From Leucobacter aridicollis (GTDB taxonomy: Bacteria; Actinomycetota; Actinomycetes; Actinomycetales; Microbacteriaceae), in the NCBI RefSeq assembly GCF_024399335.1, contig NZ_CP075339.1:124001-188000 (forward strand): a stretch of 64,000 bases of DNA, given 5' to 3'. Positions within the stretch are counted from its first letter, which is position 1; every line of letters begins with the position of its first letter. Positions 26,648 through 35,904 of this stretch are shown here, in pieces. Both the position numbers and the translations under genes were made by a program. Under the pieces are notes generated by a model, which had not been told where the DNA came from, made no database searches, and saw nothing but the letters and a program-made list of their open reading frames with translations.

Positions 26648-27198
26648 CACTCCTTCACGCCCGCGTTGCCCGCGCGGACTGTTTTCACGTGGTCTTCGAA
26701 GTCGACGACCCAGGTACTGTTCCGCACGCTACCCGGCACTACCCACACTGCGGGCGTCGTATCGTGGTGCTCTGCTGAGTTGCATCCCGTCGACGTCGTC
26801 CAATTCGTGAGCCTGCGGATCGCGAGATCGAATTGGTAATGGAAATCGAGCATCGCGGACGGCGGCGCCGTTGGTTGTACCTGTTGCTGGTTGCGGTACT
26901 GAAACAACGCGAGGAGTTCTTGTACGAGGGCTTCGTGCAGATACCAGCAGGGAGGCACGACCGAGTCGCGCAGCCCGTACCTGAGCATGAGCGTCGGGAC
27001 CCACTCACCCAGCACTTCGAGTGTCTCTGCACGCTCCTCGTCGTCCAGCTTCCACCAGTCAATCGGAGAAGGGAGTGGAGCCCGAGGGGGCAACGGCGGC
27101 GGAGGAGGAGAATCGTCCTTGGGGCGGTTGCCCCGTTTGCGGCCTGTTGTTACCAACGCCTCTTCTGGCCTGCCGCCGGCCTCATGAGTTTCTTTCAC
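26647..27198 (-). CDS. Conserved conjugation-cluster protein of unknown function
   Basis: The protein (about 183 aa) has a Pro-rich N-terminal linker (DSPPPPPLPPRAPLPSP). A compact domain follows, beginning PIDWWKLDDEERAETLEVLGEWVPTLMLRYGL and containing VPPCWYLHEALVQELLALFQYR and a tail ending in a Thr/Gly/Cys motif. This pattern is familiar from hypothetical proteins in actinobacterial transfer clusters, but the function is unknown. The start is either GTG 27198 (AAGGGA 6 bases upstream) or TTG 27213 (AAGGA 8 bases upstream). Confidence 0.65.
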   Translation of the reverse strand: MKETHEAGGRPEEALVTTGRKRGNRPKDDSPPPPPLPPRAPLPSPIDWWKLDDEERAETLEVLGEWVPTLMLRYGLRDSVVPPCWYLHEALVQELLALFQYRNQQQVQPTAPPSAMLDFHYQFDLAIRRLTNWTTSTGCNSAEHHDTTPAVWVVPGSVRNSTWVVDFEDHVKTVRAGNAGVKE

Positions 27199-27436
27199 CT
27201 GAGTTCCCTTCAATATCTCGTTTCCTTACTCGATGCCTGCTTTGGCGCAGGGGAACGGAGGGGAGGGAATTGTGAAGGTTTGTAGGGGAAGAGGATCTCA
27301 TTGCCTGAGATCGGGCATCAAGCTGAAGGCGCCGCCCACAGAGACGTGGACTACACGGAGCTCAGCATGCCTTGTCTCCACCTCTTTGGTGGCCGGTGCG
27401 GACTGAGGCTGGTAATCGGGAAATAGCGCGGAACGC

Positions 27437-28042
27437 TCAAATGTGTGTAACAGACCGCTTGCGTGCCGCTTTCCACGCGGCGACTGGAAGGCCTCCAACG
27501 ACTCCTGCCCCGGTAGTGGCGCTTCCGACATACATCACCTGCATGTTGTTGTGATGTGGCCCGTAGCCTTGATAAGCGCGAACTATAAAGACTCTCCCCC
27601 TTCTCGGGTTGAAGCTCCAGAACCACGCATCTTGTCGAGCCCCATCACGGTGCTCCACAATGCACTTTGTTCCGCGACGTGCGACCTGATAGACGTGGAT
27701 TACGCGCACCATAACGAGGTTGTGGGCGAGGGCCCAGCTCGTGGCATCGTCGTATTGAGTCAGCAGGTGCGCATTCCGGCTGCGGGGAGCAAAAATGCCC
27801 CACCGGACAGGCCCTTTTAGCCACCATAGGACGATGCTGGCCGTGATACACGCCAGTATCGACACAACGGTCAAGGCGAGAGCAAACATGCTCACCAGCC
27901 TCAGTGCGTAAGCCCAAGAAGATGAGGGGAGAAAGCCAGCAGCGACCTGCAGCACAAACATGACAAGTAGGCATACCCAGCCGATGACGAAGGAGACCCT
28001 CCGGAACTTTGACCACAGTTGTCGATCCATGCGTCGCTTCAT
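27437..28042 (-). CDS. Membrane protein of unknown function (201 aa)
   Basis: Two transmembrane helices are clear (~17-38 VSFVIGWVCLLVMFVLQVAAGF and ~45-72 LRLVSMFALALTVVSILACITAS). A cytosolic or surface domain rich in Trp, Tyr and His (DAWFWSFNPRRGRVFIVRAYQGYGPHH) follows. No family is recognised. It is separated by 239 bases from the gene cluster at 27198; that gap shows no convincing gene. Confidence 0.6.
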   Translation of the reverse strand: MKRRMDRQLWSKFRRVSFVIGWVCLLVMFVLQVAAGFLPSSSWAYALRLVSMFALALTVVSILACITASIVLWWLKGPVRWGIFAPRSRNAHLLTQYDDATSWALAHNLVMVRVIHVYQVARRGTKCIVEHRDGARQDAWFWSFNPRRGRVFIVRAYQGYGPHHNNMQVMYVGSATTGAGVVGGLPVAAWKAARKRSVTHI

Positions 28043-28349
28043 GTTTTGGACTGTAGCATCAACGGTTCTTTACGCAATCGTCTCGAACGGTCCTTAGAGC
28101 CGTATGCAGTGGCTCTAGCCCCCTTCTTAAGGGTCGACTGGAAGGGCAGCTGTTGGCGCCGGCGCGTACGTATCAGGCAGGAGCAGTAGAACAACGACGG
28201 CCCAGATCATGCCTGAACAGGCAGGATCGTCTGAGGCGCAGAGGCAAAGTCCTCCTCGGTGTTAGCCAAGCCTTAGGCGCTGAGATCTGTAAAAGTCAGA
28301 GATGCCGTTGAACGGCAGCAGTTCGCAGAGTGCAGCTCTCCGAAATGGG
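28043..28349. other. Intergenic region with small palindromes
   Basis: This ~300-base stretch between the adhesin terminator and the start of the membrane protein gene contains a 7-bp inverted repeat (TAGAGCC...GGCTCTA near 28095-28117) and a 12-bp palindrome GCCTGAACAGGC near 28212. It probably includes the promoter of the gene at 28042. No tRNA or known riboswitch is recognised. Confidence 0.35.
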
Positions 28350-28383
28350 CTGTGCCCTCCCCAAGCAGCGGGGAAGGGCACAG
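28350..28383 (-). terminator. Hairpin downstream of the adhesin gene
   Basis: Arms CTGTGCCC-T-CCCC and GGGG-AA-GGGCACAG around a 7-base loop lie 25 bases beyond the adhesin stop codon on the minus strand. The tail is CCCATTTC, so termination strength is moderate. Confidence 0.65.
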
Positions 28384-28408
28384 TCTCAGAGTTTCAACGA
28401 GCTATGTT

Positions 28409-31400
28409 CTACGCGCCGTCCTCCTGGAGAACAGGGACGCCAGCAGCTTTCCGCCGACGCTGCACAGCGAGCAGGCCGACAAGCCCGCCACCACCCAGCA
28501 GCGCTGCAGCGAGCACGCCGAGGCTGACCGCGCCGCCGCCAGTGACCGCGAGGGGCTTTGCGGGCGCCTTCGCGTTCCACGGATCCGAGTCTGTGACTTT
28601 CTTCCCCGTGTACACGGATTCGCCAGTCACTGTCGCAGTGTCGGAGTGCACGTCGCCGAGCCCCATACCTTGCAGGATGCCGGTGCAGTTGATCGACTCG
28701 CCAACAGCAAAGGTGTTCTTCAAGCCGTCCTCGAGCGAGTCGCCTTCGGGAAGCACACACTCGATGTCCTTCACGGTGCCGGCCTTGCCCTTGTCGGTGA
28801 GATCCGAGAGCTTCACGTTCACGAGCGGCACGTCACCCGTGTTCGTAATCCGGAACCCAACCTTCACTCCATCCTTCAAGTCCTTCTTGGAGAGCGGGAG
28901 CGCTTCAGCAGGCTTGTCACGGTCGCCGTCCTTCACGCCCTCAGAGAAGGTGTACTTGACGAGCTCAACCGCCGGGTGCTCTGGCGTGCTGGTGACTACC
29001 TCGTTCGATTTCCTTTCGACCTCGTTGTAAGTTTCGGTGTGCTCGTTGACCACCTTGTCAGCGGGGGCGATACGAATCATCTTCGTGTACGCCGACCACT
29101 GGTGCTCCAGGTCATCACGCGAGTTCACCAGCCGGAAGAAGTCCTCCTGCGCGGAGATCTCGAAGGTGTAGCTCGCCTCATCAAACGATGCCGCGAACAG
29201 GGTGTCCGAGACACCGCCACCGTCCGAGTCCTGCAGGAGGTCGCCGGCCTTCGCAATCAGTTCATCACCGTCGTACAGGTCGGTGTCTGCGTACACAGCC
29301 CACATTCCCGTGTACTGGTCATGCACTCGGTCGAACGTGTCGAGGATCGACCACTGGGAGGCTTCGTATGCGCGCTTCGCGGGGAGCTTTGACGACTGCA
29401 GACGGTAGTTGAACTGGCTGTCGAGCTTCAGGGCGGTGCCGTCGATCGACTCGTCAGTGCCGGCCTCGATCACGACGTCCTTCTTGGGGTTGATTTCCTT
29501 GAGCGGGTTCGAAACGATCTTTGTCTGCTGGTGGCTGTTCTCCACGTTCTGCACCGCCTGGTTCTCGATCACATACCCGTCAGTGGTCTTGATGACCTTG
29601 GCTGGCATCGTGATCCAGTAGTGCTTGCCCATGATGTTCTGGTCAATGATCGGAGTGACTGACGGATCAATCTCGGCCTCGTTGTACGCCTTGAGATCAG
29701 TGGGCTGGGGGTCGCCCTTGATCTCGTCACCGTTCGGGCCAACTGAGTCGACCTGCTTCGCGAAGACGTACGCGACACCATCCTTCACCTGGATGTTGAA
29801 CTTCCCGGTGACGTCGGCGCCGGTGGCCTTTTCAGTGATGCGAATGTCCTCAGCGTTGACTTCCAAGTATTCCTCGTCGTAGTCATCGACCATGCCGAAC
29901 TTGTGCACGTTGTATGCGAGCTCGGAAGATGCCGGCATCGCGTCGAGGAGGATGCGGTACACGATGGTGTCACCCAACAGGACAGTCTTCCCGTCGATGT
30001 CGACGAGGTTCGTGTTCAGGTCTTCCTTGTCCGGCTTCGGGTTCGGGATCTTCACCTCGGGGATCTCTGTCGCCGTCGAAACGCCGTTGAGGATCTCAAA
30101 GCCCTGGTTCTTCACGGTCGACCCCGGGAGTGCTTCCTTCTTCACGGTGCCCGTGAAACGAGCCGTGAGCCAACCCTGGGTGAGCCATTCCGAGTTCGGG
30201 CCGAGGTTCTTTGCCAGCCACTCGTCAGTGAACGTTGCCGTCCACGAGTGCTCCTTGTCGTCCCACGACAGCTTGTACGCCGAACGCGGGAGCGGCTTGG
30301 GGCCCTTCGGGTCACGAGAGTCCCAGAACTCGACGCTGTCCTTGTCCGGGGTGAACATGGGATCGAACACGTCCTTCACCGCGAGCGACTTCACACCACG
30401 GGCGGTGTTGCCCGGGATGCGCAGGTCGATGCCGAGCGAGTACTCGAGCTTCTGGCCGGGCCACACGCTCATGCCGTGGATGTCCTCGTGGCCATGATCG
30501 CCAGACTCGCTGGTGTTTCCAAGAACCTGCTTGTTCGGGTCAGGAGTCCACGTGTACACGGGAGGCTCATTCGTTGGGATCTCTTCGTTGTTCCAGATCT
30601 CCGAACCGTTGTTGTGCAGCACAACGGTCTTGCCGTCGGTGTCGTAGTCCGTGCGGAACTCACCCGAGATCACGAGCTTCACCGCGCGATCGGCAGACTG
30701 GTCCTTCGTCTGGGACAGGAACGCCGGCTTCGCGGTTGCGATGGTGCGAGTCCCGTCTACCTTTACCGTGAACTGGTCAGTGACCTTCGTGTACTTCTTC
30801 GATCCAGGAGCGGTCTCGTAGAAGACGTTTGCTTTCTTCGCGTCACTGAAATCGACGTACTTCGCCGCCTTCGTCCAGTCGTCGATGATCTGATAGTTGT
30901 CGAGGTTCGAAGGCAGCTTGCCCTTCACCTTGCCATTCACCACAGCCGACACAGCGTCACCCTGGAGGAACACCTTCTCGTCGGCGCCCTCCTTGTTCGT
31001 CCAGTCAGGATCCTGCGTCGTGAGCGCGCCGTTCTCGTCAAGGACCCACACCTTGTCCGGTGTCGGGGTGACCTTGCGAGTCTGCTCGGTCGGCCCGTCA
31101 ATACAGTCCTTGTCGGTTGCGGTGTAGCACACGCTGGACCTGTCCTTGATGGTGTAGTCCGCCTTGGTCGGCATCACATACGTCGGCACGACCAGCGTGT
31201 ACGGCAGGTTCTGGAACTTGTTCGGGATCGACTTCACCGAAGCCGAAACCGTGACCTTGCCGCCGGCACGGTCAAGCTTCACACTCGCGCCAGAGACTTT
31301 CTTGCCGTCCGGGTCGAGCACATGGACCGCGTTCGAGTCGTCCTTTGTAGTCGACCCGACGTACACGTCAGAAGTCTCAACCAGATCAGTGATCGTCATC

Positions 31401-32524
31401 GACGATGCGTACCCGTTGGGGTAGGCGGTAATGACTGCGTTATGCATCATCCCGGAGGCGAGCACGTCCTGGTCGGTGAGCTTCCGGCTCATGTCCGCCG
31501 TCCACAGCTCCTTCTCCGGCGCCACTGGCGTGAGCTTCCACGTCTCGCGGGGATCCCGGTCAGGAGTGTTCACGCCGGCACTCATCATGCCCTGTTTCGG
31601 GACGATGACGTCGAACCAGTGTGTGCTCTGTGGCCACGTGCTCCAGCCGAAGTCGGCCGGGACGAAGTTCGGGCTCTTGGTGTCGCCGTGGTTCTTGATT
31701 GTCGTGTTCTTTGTGACCGAGCGGGCGTTACCTTCAACGCCATCCCAGTGCATGACGACCTGCGCGTCCACGTTCTCACGAATGTCTGAGGACCCGGCAG
31801 AGGCGTGGATCGTGTCAGACACCGCCTGAGTGCCGCCGGCCGCCGTGAAGCTCACGTTCTTGTCCGTGGTGATGGACAGGTTGTATTCCTGTGGAGGCTC
31901 GTTCTGGTTCAGCGCGATGCACACCGCAGAAGGAGTCGCACCGCCACCAGCGAGGCCTTCAGGCCAGTACTGCTGCATGAACGAGCCGGCCTTGGTGTAA
32001 ATTCCGGGGAAGCCCTTGCCTGCGACTTCCTCGTTCCAGCGATCCTGGAAGAACGAAGCCGACGCTGAAGCCTTGTCTGCCCACGGGCTTGTCGGGGTGC
32101 CAACCCACATAATGCCGACGACACGGGACTTGCCCTGGTTGCCCCCGCGCGACTCGGCCCGGTTCAGCGCGATCGAGCACGCCTCACGAATCTTTGTCTT
32201 CGCGCCCTCACCCTGTGAAACATTTCCACCGTTTGAAGCGAGATTCGCGAATGAGTTGATAAACCACTCGGTGGATGCGCCCATCGAGCCCTGCATCGGA
32301 GCGTTCTGGTGCAGCTCGTCGTATTGGAAGTTGTAGAGCATGAAGTTGCCGTTGACGATGCCGCCTCCGCCAACTCCGCCGCCACCTCCGCTGTTTGCGT
32401 TCGCAAGGGACGCAGGCCCGCCGACGAGGAGCGCGGCAAGCGCAACAGCTCCGACTTTCTTCGCCAGGTTGCGGGCGAGATTTGGCGCTCTCCCGCGCTT
32501 CCTGGAACTGAGATTGGTATCCAA
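28409..32524 (-). CDS. Sortase-anchored antigen I/II-like adhesin
   Basis: A 1371-residue secreted surface protein: signal peptide (~1-45, ending ASLANA) and a Gly-rich stretch, then a long repetitive beta-sheet stalk. Several modules read V-x-L-x-GD-x-V-x-Y (e.g. VLLGDTIVYRILLDAMP followed by VDDYDEEYLEVN), typical of antigen I/II C-terminal isopeptide-stabilised domains. A C-terminal LAVTG motif, hydrophobic helix and RRRK tail mark cell-wall anchoring; LAxTG is the class E sortase signal. The start is TTG at 32524, with GGAAGGA 6-7 bases upstream; no sensible ATG start exists. Within a conjugative element it may promote donor-recipient contact, which is inference. Confidence 0.85.
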   Translation of the reverse strand: MDTNLSSRKRGRAPNLARNLAKKVGAVALAALLVGGPASLANANSGGGGGVGGGGIVNGNFMLYNFQYDELHQNAPMQGSMGASTEWFINSFANLASNGGNVSQGEGAKTKIREACSIALNRAESRGGNQGKSRVVGIMWVGTPTSPWADKASASASFFQDRWNEEVAGKGFPGIYTKAGSFMQQYWPEGLAGGGATPSAVCIALNQNEPPQEYNLSITTDKNVSFTAAGGTQAVSDTIHASAGSSDIRENVDAQVVMHWDGVEGNARSVTKNTTIKNHGDTKSPNFVPADFGWSTWPQSTHWFDVIVPKQGMMSAGVNTPDRDPRETWKLTPVAPEKELWTADMSRKLTDQDVLASGMMHNAVITAYPNGYASSMTITDLVETSDVYVGSTTKDDSNAVHVLDPDGKKVSGASVKLDRAGGKVTVSASVKSIPNKFQNLPYTLVVPTYVMPTKADYTIKDRSSVCYTATDKDCIDGPTEQTRKVTPTPDKVWVLDENGALTTQDPDWTNKEGADEKVFLQGDAVSAVVNGKVKGKLPSNLDNYQIIDDWTKAAKYVDFSDAKKANVFYETAPGSKKYTKVTDQFTVKVDGTRTIATAKPAFLSQTKDQSADRAVKLVISGEFRTDYDTDGKTVVLHNNGSEIWNNEEIPTNEPPVYTWTPDPNKQVLGNTSESGDHGHEDIHGMSVWPGQKLEYSLGIDLRIPGNTARGVKSLAVKDVFDPMFTPDKDSVEFWDSRDPKGPKPLPRSAYKLSWDDKEHSWTATFTDEWLAKNLGPNSEWLTQGWLTARFTGTVKKEALPGSTVKNQGFEILNGVSTATEIPEVKIPNPKPDKEDLNTNLVDIDGKTVLLGDTIVYRILLDAMPASSELAYNVHKFGMVDDYDEEYLEVNAEDIRITEKATGADVTGKFNIQVKDGVAYVFAKQVDSVGPNGDEIKGDPQPTDLKAYNEAEIDPSVTPIIDQNIMGKHYWITMPAKVIKTTDGYVIENQAVQNVENSHQQTKIVSNPLKEINPKKDVVIEAGTDESIDGTALKLDSQFNYRLQSSKLPAKRAYEASQWSILDTFDRVHDQYTGMWAVYADTDLYDGDELIAKAGDLLQDSDGGGVSDTLFAASFDEASYTFEISAQEDFFRLVNSRDDLEHQWSAYTKMIRIAPADKVVNEHTETYNEVERKSNEVVTSTPEHPAVELVKYTFSEGVKDGDRDKPAEALPLSKKDLKDGVKVGFRITNTGDVPLVNVKLSDLTDKGKAGTVKDIECVLPEGDSLEDGLKNTFAVGESINCTGILQGMGLGDVHSDTATVTGESVYTGKKVTDSDPWNAKAPAKPLAVTGGGAVSLGVLAAALLGGGGLVGLLAVQRRRKAAGVPVLQEDGA

Positions 32525-32559
32525 AATGGATCCTTCCGTGTATCCGTGAGTGCCTAGGC

Positions 32560-32596
32560 GGGCGCGCAGCTCACAGATACAAACAACTGCGCGCCC
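32560..32596 (-). terminator. Hairpin upstream of adhesin, after coiled protein gene
   Basis: A 10-bp stem GGGCGCGCAG/CTGCGCGCCC (32560-32569 with 32587-32596) follows the stop of the minus-strand gene ending at 32644 and precedes the adhesin start. It implies the adhesin has its own promoter or is attenuated. Confidence 0.65.
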
Positions 32597-32643
32597 ACAA
32601 CACAGATGTGAAGGGGCGCGCAGCTTGCACAGAAAGGCTTTGG

Positions 32644-33561
32644 CTACAGGTAGCAGTTTCCGAGACAAACCCCGTCGCCGCCCTGCCTCGGCGGAATGAC
32701 AGTGCCGCTTCCACCCCCAGTGCCTGAGCCACCGCCGTTACTGGGTGGTTGTGGTGCGGCCGGCGCAGATCCGCCACCGCTGCCAGAGTCACCGCCACCG
32801 CCAGTGCCGCCGTTTCCGTACCCGTAATCGGTGTAGCCAGGGTCGACATACTGCTCTGCCGGCGCAGTCCACTGCTCGGCTGCAGCCTGCTCGGCAGCGG
32901 CCTGTGCCGCCCGCTCCGCGGCAGCCTTCGCCTCCGCAGCCTTCTTCTTCGCAGCTTCCTTTTCCGCAGCAAGCCGTGCAGTTTCCGATTCCTTGAAATC
33001 GGTGACCGCAGCTTCGAGCTCCGCAACTGCTGCAGAGAGAACCGCGGCATCATCAGAGAAACCCTTTGCCTCGGCCTGCAACGCCTGGGCGGCCTCGCGA
33101 GTATCGCACTCAAGCGTGAGCACCAGGCCCACAGTGCGTTTCTCACCGTCCTGGACAGCCTGGATGAGCTCAGCCGCCGACGCCCGGGCCGTGATCTTCT
33201 TCTCTTCGTCTGCTTCAATCGCTGCAACCTTCGAGAACGCGGCCGCGCCGGGCACAGCTTCCTGAACAGCTGTGTCGGACGCCGCTTCAAGCGCCGCCCG
33301 CGCGTCCTCCGCGCTCTTCATGAGCTCGTCCTCGAACGCGATGGACTTGTCCATCATCGCCTCGGTGCACAGGCGAGTGGTCTCGGCCTTGTGATTATTG
33401 ACCGCAATGGCCGCGGTCACCGTCCCACCAGAGAGGACAAGGCCGGCAGCGACTCCCACAGCGATGAGTGTGCGCTTCCTCAAGGCCGGCCGCTTCGACA
33501 CTGCGTCAGGAGCGGCAGCTTCAGTAGCTGGGAGGTGTGGATCTGGGGTGATGTTCGTCAT
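32644..33561 (-). CDS. Membrane-anchored coiled-coil protein with Gly-rich tail
   Basis: A 305-residue protein with one N-terminal transmembrane segment (~30-52, LIAVGVAAGLVLSGGTVTAAIAV), an extracytoplasmic Ala/Glu-rich helical region (~60-225) ending in a heptad-like AEKEAAKKKAAEAKAAAER run, and a Gly/Pro/Ser-rich tail closing VCLGNCYL. It is probably a surface-exposed stalk or fibre and lies directly before the adhesin, on the same strand. It resembles the loosely annotated colicin-transporter-like proteins of actinobacterial elements; its function is not known. Confidence 0.7.
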   Translation of the reverse strand: MTNITPDPHLPATEAAAPDAVSKRPALRKRTLIAVGVAAGLVLSGGTVTAAIAVNNHKAETTRLCTEAMMDKSIAFEDELMKSAEDARAALEAASDTAVQEAVPGAAAFSKVAAIEADEEKKITARASAAELIQAVQDGEKRTVGLVLTLECDTREAAQALQAEAKGFSDDAAVLSAAVAELEAAVTDFKESETARLAAEKEAAKKKAAEAKAAAERAAQAAAEQAAAEQWTAPAEQYVDPGYTDYGYGNGGTGGGGDSGSGGGSAPAAPQPPSNGGGSGTGGGSGTVIPPRQGGDGVCLGNCYL

Positions 33562-33674
33562 TGCTCTTTCACTCTCGTGACAAAAGTTGTTCTTTCCCCC
33601 TACAAGACACTGTAGAGGATGATGGAGACTTTCCTGGATGAGGCAGTAGCAACCTCACACGTCGAAGCAGTGAA

Positions 33675-34391
33675 TCAAGCCGCAATCGAGACTTGAGGCT
33701 CCGCGTCGGTATCAATGTCATCCCATGCCAGTGGAGGCGCCCAGCCGTGTCGCCGGGCGTGACCTTTGGCACGGCTCGCAGCCCCTTTGTCCGCAGATGT
33801 CGCAAGCGGCGGGGCCGCGTCCCACAGATCATCAAACAGGGCCTGGACTGCGCGATGAGTGCGGACCTCGACCTGCCCGCGGCGAAGCATCGCTGACAGG
33901 TTCTGCACTTCCCATCCCAGCTGTGCGGCCAGTTTGGAAAGCGACCAACCGTTGTACACCAGCGCCTGTAACCGGCGGTGAGTACCTCGAGCTGAGACAA
34001 GCTGCCCTGCCGCGAGAAGATCAGGCGACGGCGTGACAGCCATGATCCGGTCAGCGGTTTCTCGCTTCACACGCTTCAACCACTCGCGATTGCGTGGCCC
34101 TGGCGCAGACCGACCGTTGAGCAAGTTCCGGACAGCGGTCTGTCCGACGCCAGCGAGCTCAGCAATCCGCGCGTACCCCAACCCGGAGTCTCTCAGAGCA
34201 TGCAAGTGATAGCGGACGGGAACGGCGTCGACGAGGCCCGAGTCGTACCGGCCGTATGCCTGGAGCTTGATGCGGCGATTCGTGCGCTCCTTGTGCGCGA
34301 CCCGACATTCGAGACAGCCGCATCGGTGCGTGATGTAACAGGTACTGCTTGCATCATGCCGATGCTCTACCGGGCAAATGGGTCTAGTCAA
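33675..34391 (-). CDS. HTH DNA-binding protein with Cys-rich N-terminus
   Basis: The start is TTG at 34391, preceded by a strong AGGAGGGG and overlapping the upstream stop (ATTGA). The 238-residue protein begins with a CPVEHRH...CYITHRCGCLECR cysteine/histidine cluster, possibly a zinc site. Two helix-turn-helix-like units follow: GYARIAELAGVGQTAVRNLLNG (~75-97) and WSLSKLAAQLGWEVQNLSAMLRRG (~150-175). Such two-HTH proteins are common in actinophages and ICEs as regulators. Being last in the operon, it may control replication or transfer functions. Confidence 0.75.
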   Translation of the reverse strand: MTRPICPVEHRHDASSTCYITHRCGCLECRVAHKERTNRRIKLQAYGRYDSGLVDAVPVRYHLHALRDSGLGYARIAELAGVGQTAVRNLLNGRSAPGPRNREWLKRVKRETADRIMAVTPSPDLLAAGQLVSARGTHRRLQALVYNGWSLSKLAAQLGWEVQNLSAMLRRGQVEVRTHRAVQALFDDLWDAAPPLATSADKGAASRAKGHARRHGWAPPLAWDDIDTDAEPQVSIAA

Positions 34392-34678
34392 TGTGACCCC
34401 TCCTCGCCACTCACGTGGGCTTCATAGAAACCCTTCCCCGGGGCGGTGCATCCCGACGCAGTAACCACGTAGGGGCTTTCCCGCGTACCCTCCCCTGAAC
34501 ACCGCGGCAGAGACGTACTTGGAATGAGGCCAAACAGAGTGAAGGCGACTAACACACTCATGAGTGCTGAGAAGAGAGCAATGGTACGGGTTTGCCCCTC
34601 CGGGTCTACGTCGTCGGGCCACTGAAGCATTGCTGCCGGGACCGAATGGAGCTCGAGCCGAATCAGCGAAGCCGTCAT
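34388..34678 (-). CDS. Small single-TM protein (96 aa)
   Basis: The start overlaps the stop of the DUF2637 gene (ATGA) and its stop overlaps the next TTG start, so it is embedded in a coupled operon. One transmembrane helix is evident (~32-54, TIALFSALMSVLVAFTLFGLIPS). Two cysteines follow in the outer part (LPRCSGEG, TASGCTAPG), possibly disulphide-bonded. No family is recognised. Confidence 0.6.
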   Translation of the reverse strand: MTASLIRLELHSVPAAMLQWPDDVDPEGQTRTIALFSALMSVLVAFTLFGLIPSTSLPRCSGEGTRESPYVVTASGCTAPGKGFYEAHVSGEEGSH

Positions 34679-35469
34679 GCCAGGACCCCCGAAACATTTG
34701 CTGACACACTGACCGGCTCGGTCGCTGCCGTCAGGTCACCGGAATCCTCGAGCTTCTGAAGGAACCGCTGACCGGTCTTGTAACTCTTGCCAAGCCATTC
34801 GCCAACGATCGCGCCCGTGGGCTTCTCTCCATGCTCTGCGATATGGGCGAGGACTTTCTCTCGCACCTCAGCCTGATCAGCCGAGGCAGGTTTCTCCTGC
34901 TCCACGAGCCGTAACGACGTGGCCGGCGCAGGGGCGGCGGCAACTGCTGCTGCAGGCGCTGCCGGAGCAATTCGAGCGGCTGCCGGCTGCTGGGCAGTCT
35001 GACGATGTCGCGCTTCGGCCTCGGCCTGCTTCTCGCGTACCACCTGCAGCTTCGCGCGTTCTTTCTCATCCGGGATGAGCATCATCACCAGGTGCGTGAT
35101 CGCGAGCAGCGCCGCAGGCGGGGTTGCCGCGAGGATCGCTGCCGCCCACGGTGTCGTGACCGTCATGTCTGCTGCACGCCACGCGTGCGACGCGTTCGCG
35201 ACGATCGACACCGCGGACAGGGCGATGAACGCGACGTAGGCGAGCCAACGCCCGTCGATACCGCGGAGCCTGAATTGTGCGGCCGCGATCATCGTCGCGA
35301 CCGTTCCGACGTCGATGAGGACAGGGAAGAGCTCCGGGAGCGGGAGCCCGTTCACGCGAGCAACGTCGATGAGGGTCGCGTAGGAGATCGCCATTGCGGA
35401 AGCTCCGACGATGGTGAGAGGGATCCCGAGCGTGAGCACGAGATGCCAGTTGCGTGACGGTTTCTTCAC
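34675..35469 (-). CDS. DUF2637-like (SpdB-type) membrane protein with C-terminal winged helix
   Basis: A 264-residue protein. Four transmembrane helices occupy residues ~10-125, with the DUF2637-like pattern ...YATLIDVAR...LFPVLIDVGTVATMIAAAQFRLRG and ANASHAW. A charged Ala-rich linker (~140-190) and a compact C-terminal domain (KVLAHIAEHGEKPTGAIVGEWLGKSYKTGQRFLQKL, residues ~200-245) with winged-helix character follow. DUF2637/Spd proteins are associated with plasmid spread in actinomycetes. Membrane tethering of a DNA-binding domain suggests a link between element DNA and the cell envelope. Confidence 0.78.
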   Translation of the reverse strand: MKKPSRNWHLVLTLGIPLTIVGASAMAISYATLIDVARVNGLPLPELFPVLIDVGTVATMIAAAQFRLRGIDGRWLAYVAFIALSAVSIVANASHAWRAADMTVTTPWAAAILAATPPAALLAITHLVMMLIPDEKERAKLQVVREKQAEAEARHRQTAQQPAAARIAPAAPAAAVAAAPAPATSLRLVEQEKPASADQAEVREKVLAHIAEHGEKPTGAIVGEWLGKSYKTGQRFLQKLEDSGDLTAATEPVSVSANVSGVLA

Positions 35470-35900
35470 AGCGCACCTCCAAGAGCAACGCCGCTGTCCG
35501 TGTTTTGAGTGCGGCGTTCAGCGAGTGAGATCGAGGCGTAGAAGTGCACTGTCAGCGCGACAATCGTCGCTGTGCCGATGAACATGTTGAGCCCCAAAGC
35601 GGTGAACTCGATATTCAGCTCCTCAACGAAGCGCCCTTCTCGCATTGTCGCTACGTGCGAGTTCAAGCTCAGCAGGGCCGTAGCACCGGCCCAGAAGATC
35701 CCTAACGCGCCAGTCAAGTCAGTTCCGAGCCTGATGGCGGTCATCTTGAACTCGAGGCCGAGCATCCACCGAGCAACGAGGATTACAGCCACACTGGCCC
35801 AGACGAAGAACACCCAGCGAATCACCACACCGGCGAAACTGAGTCCCGTCTCGACTGCCTCTGAGGCCATCCCTTCGAGGAGTTCTAGAATGAGATTCAC
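35466..35900 (-). CDS. Three-TM membrane protein (144 aa)
   Basis: The open frame extends to 36017, but the GTG at 35900 is preferred: a GGAG site lies 7-8 bases upstream within the end of the preceding gene, and the upstream residues overlap that gene. The product has three transmembrane helices (~18-38, ~50-70 and ~95-118) and a polar C-terminus. Its stop overlaps the DUF2637 start. No family is recognised; the pairing with DUF2637 suggests a membrane complex. Confidence 0.65.
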   Translation of the reverse strand: MNLILELLEGMASEAVETGLSFAGVVIRWVFFVWASVAVILVARWMLGLEFKMTAIRLGTDLTGALGIFWAGATALLSLNSHVATMREGRFVEELNIEFTALGLNMFIGTATIVALTVHFYASISLAERRTQNTDSGVALGGAL

Positions 35901-35904
35901 AGTG

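Noticed and set aside
27298..27531. 77-codon frame at the end of the membrane protein gene
   Set aside because: Mostly overlaps the better-supported gene at 27437-28042 in another frame, with no ribosome-binding site; the non-overlapping part is too short to support.
29903..31789. 628-codon open frame antisense to the adhesin gene
   Set aside because: Its protein is Arg/Leu/Val/His-biased like a mirror of the sense codons, has no ribosome-binding site or motif, and the sense gene is clearly real.
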